Positions 63,292 through 64,000 of a DNA stretch of 64,000 bases are shown piece by piece. Within the stretch, counting starts at the first letter, position 1. Every line of letters begins with the position of its first letter. Source of the DNA: Sphingobium limneticum (GTDB lineage: Bacteria; Pseudomonadota; Alphaproteobacteria; Sphingomonadales; Sphingomonadaceae). The stretch covers positions 558,001 to 622,000 of the forward strand of contig NZ_VYPZ01000001.1 in NCBI RefSeq assembly GCF_008710155.1, given 5' to 3'. Both the position numbers and the translations under genes were made by a program. The notes under the pieces were generated by a model that saw only the letters and a program-made list of their open reading frames with translations, had not been told where the DNA came from and did no database searches.

Positions 63292-63541
63292 TCGATCCGA
63301 TGGTTCTCGATCATATGCTAAAGACCGTACAATAGCTGGCGAAAATTGCGAACCGGCGCTCCCGTTCGATCATCGCTTGCCGATCGATTGGAAGAGAAAA
63401 TTCGCACGCTTATTTTACAAAACCAATAGACATCTAATTTTAAATTTATAAATCTCGTAAATTCTCTGCGCTAATCATGATAATATTGAACATTTATCAC
63501 AATTAACAATCATTGATTTACAAGGCAATGCTTCATCATTT
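63292..63541. other. AT-rich intergenic stretch after the broken S9 gene
   Basis: The stretch from about 63400 to 63540 is much richer in A and T than the rest of the window. I see no gene, tRNA, terminal inverted repeat or att-like duplication in it. It may mark the join left by a deletion or insertion. Confidence 0.55.
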
Positions 63542-63901
63542 TCACTGATGGTGTAGCATCTTCTCGAACCCCTCATTTCCCTTCGTCATCTTGACGAGCT
63601 TCCTGAGGTGGCTGCGAACATGCCGTTCGAACCGGACATCGTCATGGATGCTCGTCGCCGGATATTCGTCTTGGCCGATCAGTTCTTTAAGGCGTCCGGC
63701 GAACGCGGCCTGTTCGTTCGTGCAATCGGCAGCCTTGAGCATGCGGCAAACCCACTCTTCGGCAGCAGCCTTGTCATAATCGTCCCGCGCCTCATAGCCG
63801 CGCCGGTCCGCCGCAGCCTGATCCAGCCGGGATACCTCGAACCGGCGTTCCAGCCATGTGCGGACTCGTTCGCCATCCCATGGTTTCAATGCGTTTGTCA
63901 T
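63542..63901 (-). CDS. Protein of unknown function
   Basis: 119 residues from M-T-N-A-L-K-P-W-D at 63901; an upstream ATG at 63949 would add 16 basic residues. The protein is charged and predicted largely helical, with no signal peptide or membrane segment. I recognise no family. Its neighbours are the broken S9 gene and the window edge, so context gives no clue. Confidence 0.55.
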   Translation of the reverse strand: MTNALKPWDGERVRTWLERRFEVSRLDQAAADRRGYEARDDYDKAAAEEWVCRMLKAADCTNEQAAFAGRLKELIGQDEYPATSIHDDVRFERHVRSHLRKLVKMTKGNEGFEKMLHHQ

Positions 63902-64000
63902 TGCTGTTTTCCGTCTCGATTTTTTTATAAGGAGTCCGATTTTCGACAAGGGGCCGGTTTATTAACTTGCCAATATGACAGCGGCGATCGCATCGCTATA

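Noticed and set aside
1..64000. CRISPR arrays, tRNA or rRNA genes, insertion sequences, phage genes
   Set aside because: I looked for regular direct repeats, transposases, tRNA cloverleaf ends and integrases and found none.

Overview
The window looks like the chromosome of a high-GC alphaproteobacterium of the Sphingomonadaceae (Sphingobium/Novosphingobium/Sphingomonas type). The pointers are three large TonB-dependent receptors, the style of the glycan-degradation loci (receptor plus periplasmic GH enzymes plus MFS uptake, without SusD), a MesX/MesD methionine synthase pair and a double-domain TetR regulator. This is inference from family content; no rRNA or tRNA gene is visible to confirm it.

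Layout. (1) 1-2560: end of a methionine-salvage operon, mtnC (cut by the left edge), mtnK and mtnA, joined by ATGA overlaps. (2) 2561-5790: a decayed ECF sigma-factor remnant, pncB, an unknown gene and a GST-like gene. (3) 5862-34523: a roughly 29 kb glycan locus. A leftward operon (TonB receptor, Sde182/DUF1593 protein, beta-helix protein) is divergent from an MFS gene and a cytoplasmic-type GH43. A LacI regulator follows, then a rightward run of GH43, GH43, GH43, GH95, GH27, GH127/146, GH43, GH3, GH51 and an esterase. TAGCGCTA-type palindromes lie at three or four promoters. The enzymes are exo-acting or debranching, which fits highly decorated arabinoxylan or arabinogalactan oligosaccharides taken up by the receptor.

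(4) 34714-39839: a barstar-like orphan, a metallophosphoesterase/lipid-kinase pair, a PHB-depolymerase-type esterase, a probable surface-adhesin-E-like protein and a Sel1-repeat protein. (5) 40076-42822: mesX (DUF1852) and mesD (core methionine synthase) behind a clear cobalamin riboswitch and a perfect 20-bp palindrome. mesX lacks its expected stop. (6) 42889-44003: a TonB-like gene and a small membrane protein. (7) 44224-54502: a second sugar locus, a leftward six-gene operon (TonB receptor, GH39, MFS, enolase-superfamily dehydratase, beta-hydroxyacid dehydrogenase, GH51) under a divergent FCD-type GntR regulator with repeated operator-like sites.

(8) 54531-60706: an MFS-like transporter, a double TetR regulator, a third TonB receptor and a secreted Ca-dependent PI-PLC-like enzyme. 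(9) 60779-64000: a decaying zone with a 5'-truncated SDR, a prolyl oligopeptidase-like gene lacking its catalytic end, an AT-rich gap and one unknown gene.

Working model. Extracellular or outer-membrane processing gives branched oligosaccharides. TonB receptors import them. Periplasmic GH95, GH27, GH127/146, GH43, GH51, GH39 and GH3 enzymes and the esterase strip L-galactose or L-fucose, D-galactose, L-arabinose, acyl groups and D-xylose. MFS permeases carry products inward, and LacI and GntR repressors respond to those products. Separately, the methionine genes couple salvage, B12 sensing and an oxygen-dependent, folate-independent methionine synthase.
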